Positions 60,360 to 64,000 of a DNA stretch of 64,000 nucleotides are shown here, one piece after another. Position numbers and translations under genes: made by a program. Source of the stretch: Thamnaconus septentrionalis (taxonomy: Eukaryota > Chordata > Actinopteri > Tetraodontiformes > Monacanthidae). The notes under the pieces were generated by a model, which had not been told where the DNA came from, searched no databases, and worked only from the letters and a program-made list of their open reading frames with translations. Within the stretch, counting starts at the first letter, position 1. Each line of letters opens with the position of its first letter. The stretch covers positions 15,023,444-15,087,443 of the forward strand of contig CM020502.1 of NCBI GenBank assembly GCA_009823395.1, read 5' to 3'.

Positions 60360-62476
60360 GACAATTTGCAAACATGTTCTTGACTTTCTGACTTTAATCT
60401 TTTTAAGGGAGGCGCCTCCCTAAAAATTCTAAATAAATACAACATTTGACTTTTTGAAAAACTTTAACTCAGTTGTTGACCCAACATCAATCAACATACA
60501 TAACATAAATAGTATTTTATGGTCAACAACAGATTTTAAAGAAAATATTTTTCACATTATCAACAATTTGCAAATACTACAACGAATGCGAGTCATGCAT
60601 GATGAAATAATTGTAGAATTATTTACAATGGGCCGTCTCCAATACACGAAGAAATACTTTTTTGTTGTCCCTCCTCAGCGCTTCATAAATGTGCTGCACT
60701 GTGGGCTTTACATGTAGGTGTGTGAGTGGCGATAGTAAGAACAAAAGTGTGAAAACAAAGTCCGCTTCAGTCTAAGTGCGAGTCTGCGCTGCGTTGAAGT
60801 CTATTTTCTGCAACTGTTGTGGGTGTAGATGAAGTGTTCTGGGTTCGTCTCCCTCAAGGATTCATTTATTTATTTATTTTGCCTGTATGTCCATTGTTTC
60901 AAAAAGTAAGTCAGCATTTCCGTGCTGCACAGAGACAGAGTTATCACTTGAAAATTGTACTTTCATTTGGAACACTGGCACAATGAGTTTAATTTTTGCC
61001 ATTAGTGATGGAATATGAGAGATGTAAAATGCTGAGGAAACGTCATCTTAATTTCATGCCATCAGCAGACAAGAATCTCAAGGGAAAATTCTCTGCCAAT
61101 TAACTCACCATCATTTCATCCTTTGCACTTGACGCAAATTACATAATTACCAAGTCAACCCCTTTTCTAGCTCTTAATGATTTGCATTTTTCTCTCTTAC
61201 TGTTGGCCTTTTTTCCCTATTATTTTGGTAATTTGTTTAATAAAAATATGCTTTGTGTATTTAGGAGTTAAGCCTTATTCACTGTTTGCACCTTTGCAGT
61301 ACAGGCACGTTGTTATGTGTTTTTTAAGACTATTAGTATCTTTACACTGACTCAGGGACACGCACAAGAATTCCAGTGTGTCTGTTTTAAACTCTTTTTA
61401 ACTTTTACAAATGGCAATAAATCTCTAATCTTATCGAATCTAAGAATCAGTACAATTTGACTGAAAATATGAATGCCTTCTGCCAAAAACAGAGATAGTA
61501 GCAAAGGGTACAATGCCATCTATCAGATAAATACAAAATCAAATGAAATGTGGGCATTGAAACAGACTTCAAATTATTTCTTGACAACTCAATGAGTCAC
61601 TACTTTTACAGAAATAAAGTCAAATGAAATTTTCAAATCAAGCAGGTCATGTCATGCTTATGTGTATTATCATAGAATCACTGAATTTGTAGTCAGGCCT
61701 TCTTGCATTATGCAGCTGTTTCTATTCTGCACATGAAAAGTCCTTGAACCACAAGCCAAAACAGTGACTTGTCATTCCAGAGAGAAAAGTTCTGGAAGTT
61801 CGACTATTTATTAAGATCTTTTTTTTTTTTTTGCAAAACATACAATGTTGTTATTTGAACACAATAGAAAATTGTATCTTTTTGTATAATTTATGCAAGA
61901 CTTTCATGTGATAGAATGGTCAGCTGTCACTGTCACTTTTCACAGCTTACATGCGGGTCCTGGCCTATCTTCAACTTAAGCGCATTTCATAAGCTTGTCT
62001 GGGGATGACCCGCTAACCCAGGTTAATTCCAGCTCTTTTCTCTGCCGCCGTTTGCTATTCTAATGTTTATGGGGGTGTAGTGGCATCCAGACACTTGTTG
62101 TAAATCCCTGTATGGATTGCCCATATATAGAAGCAAGTAAAAATATACAATAGGAGCTAAAATAAGAACTGCCGTCTATCTTTAAAAGTGTACAGTGTAT
62201 AAATATCCTTTGAATATCTCTATGGTCTGGTTTACATGAAGAAGAGTCCTTCTTAAAATATTAATTTATTTATACCTCTTCTAAGCCATTTTCACATTTA
62301 ATTATGAAATATATATATTTTTTAGTTCGATCGCCCAGTCACCTGTAATGTTCTCTTTAGTAAAGAAGCAGTTCACTGGCATTATGTTTTATATTTTTTT
62401 GTTGATAGTCTGTCGACAGTAAATGGTCATTATGATATTATGCCTCTTGAATACAGGACATAAAGGAGATAAAGGA

Positions 62477-62640
<164 letters not shown>

Positions 62641-63109
62641 AATCTTCTAAAACTCTAAAAGACAGCCGGGTTATTAATCCTAACGCTGAACAAACCCACT
62701 TCAAACCACCATCTTAAGAGGCATTAGGGACTGAAAACCTTTTAAGTTGGGGTCTAGTAAGCTTCTTAGAAGTGATAATGCACTTACAGGAAAAGGCAAA
62801 ATTGTGTAGATTTCTTTATGTAACCCTCTCAAAGGATTTCAAGAACCCCTGGTGGGCTACAGTGGTGAACACCAAAAGTTGTATTCACACAAAAGCATGA
62901 CTGCATATGAGATAATTGTAATTTGATCATGGAATTACTGATTGCAGTAAAAAAGAGGAGTAAGATGATTCCAAAAGAAGTCTGGCATCGATCAGGCACC
63001 CAGGTTTACCCAAGGGAGGTCTTGTGGCCAATGTGGACAACTCCAAAGATACACCACAGCTATAGTATATGTGCATTGATTCAATGAACAGGGGAGGATA
63101 CAACAAAGT

Positions 63110-63422
63110 AGTGTTGTTGTCAAGACGGTACCAACCGAGGCCAAGACATTATCATGAGTAGAGAGAATTGAGACCGAGACCAGACCAAGACTTCGTATAT
63201 CAAAGAAAAATACAGTAACAACAAAACAGAAAACAAAATGACCAGTATCTTTTTTTAAAAAAAAAAATCAAATTTTCTTCTAAATTGAACAGCAACATAT
63301 TTGTATTACTATTTGTATATTCATGCATTTATGTGTGAATTTTCATATATGTTGAGATAGATGAGACCGAGACCCTTAAAAGGTTGTCTGGAAACCAAGA
63401 CAAATCTCGAGTACTGCAAAAC
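63110..63422. repeat. Dispersed hAT-like repeat, related to 33750-33902
   Basis: Shares GTCAAGACGGTACCAAC, AACAACAAAACAGAAAA and TTCTAAATTGAACAGCAACA with the slc2a3 intron copy. GAGACCGAGACC-rich interior; right end TCGAGTACTGCAAAAC. Confidence 0.5.
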
Positions 63423-64000
63423 TAATTCACAGAACATGAATGGGAAATGTTGAACATATCACAGATTATATGGATCTCCCTTGAAATTAGCATGTCCACT
63501 TCACAATAGGGGAGTAACTTCATTTAGTTGACCCATCTGCTTCCCCTGAGGGAGAGTAACTCCATCAGCACAGACTGGTTCATTTGAATTTACTGCATGT
63601 TCTTCCATTTTCCCTATACAAAGGCTCTTAACATAGGGCCCAGTATGTTTCAGACACTACATCATCCAACTCACTACTACCTCTGTGTCTCCTGCCTGAT
63701 GGAATGAGACACAGAGGAACGTGTCTATTCAGAGACAGTCCCTACCCCCCCGAAGCCATCAGGCATTTCAATCTGCATCAGCACTTTGAACAACTTCTGC
63801 ACCTGCTGGACCTCCGCACTATGTTGCATTATCTCCTCTGGTTACAAGGCTCCATGTCTACTGCTATAATGTCAGAGTTATATTGTTAAGCCCAGTCATT
63901 TGTTGAGAACTAAAATACTTTCACTTGTTACTAAAGGTGTGAAATGGCATTTAAGGAAAATAATGAACTGAACTTTACATTTGCAACAAAAAAGTATTTC

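Overview
The window is nuclear DNA from a teleost fish. The evidence is short vertebrate-type exons with GT-AG introns, five recognisable vertebrate genes, teleost-type non-autonomous transposons, a tRNA-derived SINE, and many microsatellites. All functional calls rest on reading translated exons against remembered protein families; no search was run.

All five genes lie on the minus strand. From right to left (their direction of transcription) they are: (1) a neuronal pentraxin, CDS 50932-42730, five coding exons, 773 residues; (2) cox6b1, 38756-36655, three coding exons, 86 residues; (3) slc2a3 (GLUT3-type glucose transporter), 34362-23184, ten coding exons, 530 residues; (4) flot1 (flotillin-1), 16124-10790, twelve coding exons, 423 residues; (5) the 5' part of a znf384-type C2H2 zinc finger gene, 4639-740, whose remaining exons lie beyond the left edge. 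Splice phases were checked exon by exon and all five models stay in frame. The genes do unrelated jobs (synapse organisation, respiration, sugar uptake, membrane scaffolding, transcription), so the shared strand is probably coincidental or inherited synteny, not an operon.

The most unusual object is the neuronal pentraxin. Two exons carry in-frame His/Asp repeats: about 77 residues in exon 1 and about 240 residues in exon 2 (roughly 98 histidines by hand count). They sit between and after the coiled-coil segments and leave the pentraxin domain intact. The protein is about 340 residues longer than ordinary NPTX1/NPTX2 and looks like a secreted or membrane-anchored synaptic pentraxin with a built-in metal-binding arm.

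Spaces between genes: 4640-10789 (znf384 promoter side and flot1 3' side), 16125-23183 (flot1 promoter, MITEs, probable slc2a3 3' UTR), 34363-36654 (CpG-rich slc2a3 promoter), 38757-42729 (cox6b1 5' exon and promoter, then the pentraxin 3' UTR), and 50933-64000 (no gene recognised; repeats and possible regulatory DNA). Dispersed elements include two copies of a 520-bp MITE, four copies of a Tc1-like MITE, a palindromic 450-bp MITE, hAT-like elements (one with a near-perfect 8-bp target duplication), a SINE with a clean 13-bp target duplication, and a palindrome with a telomere-like core.
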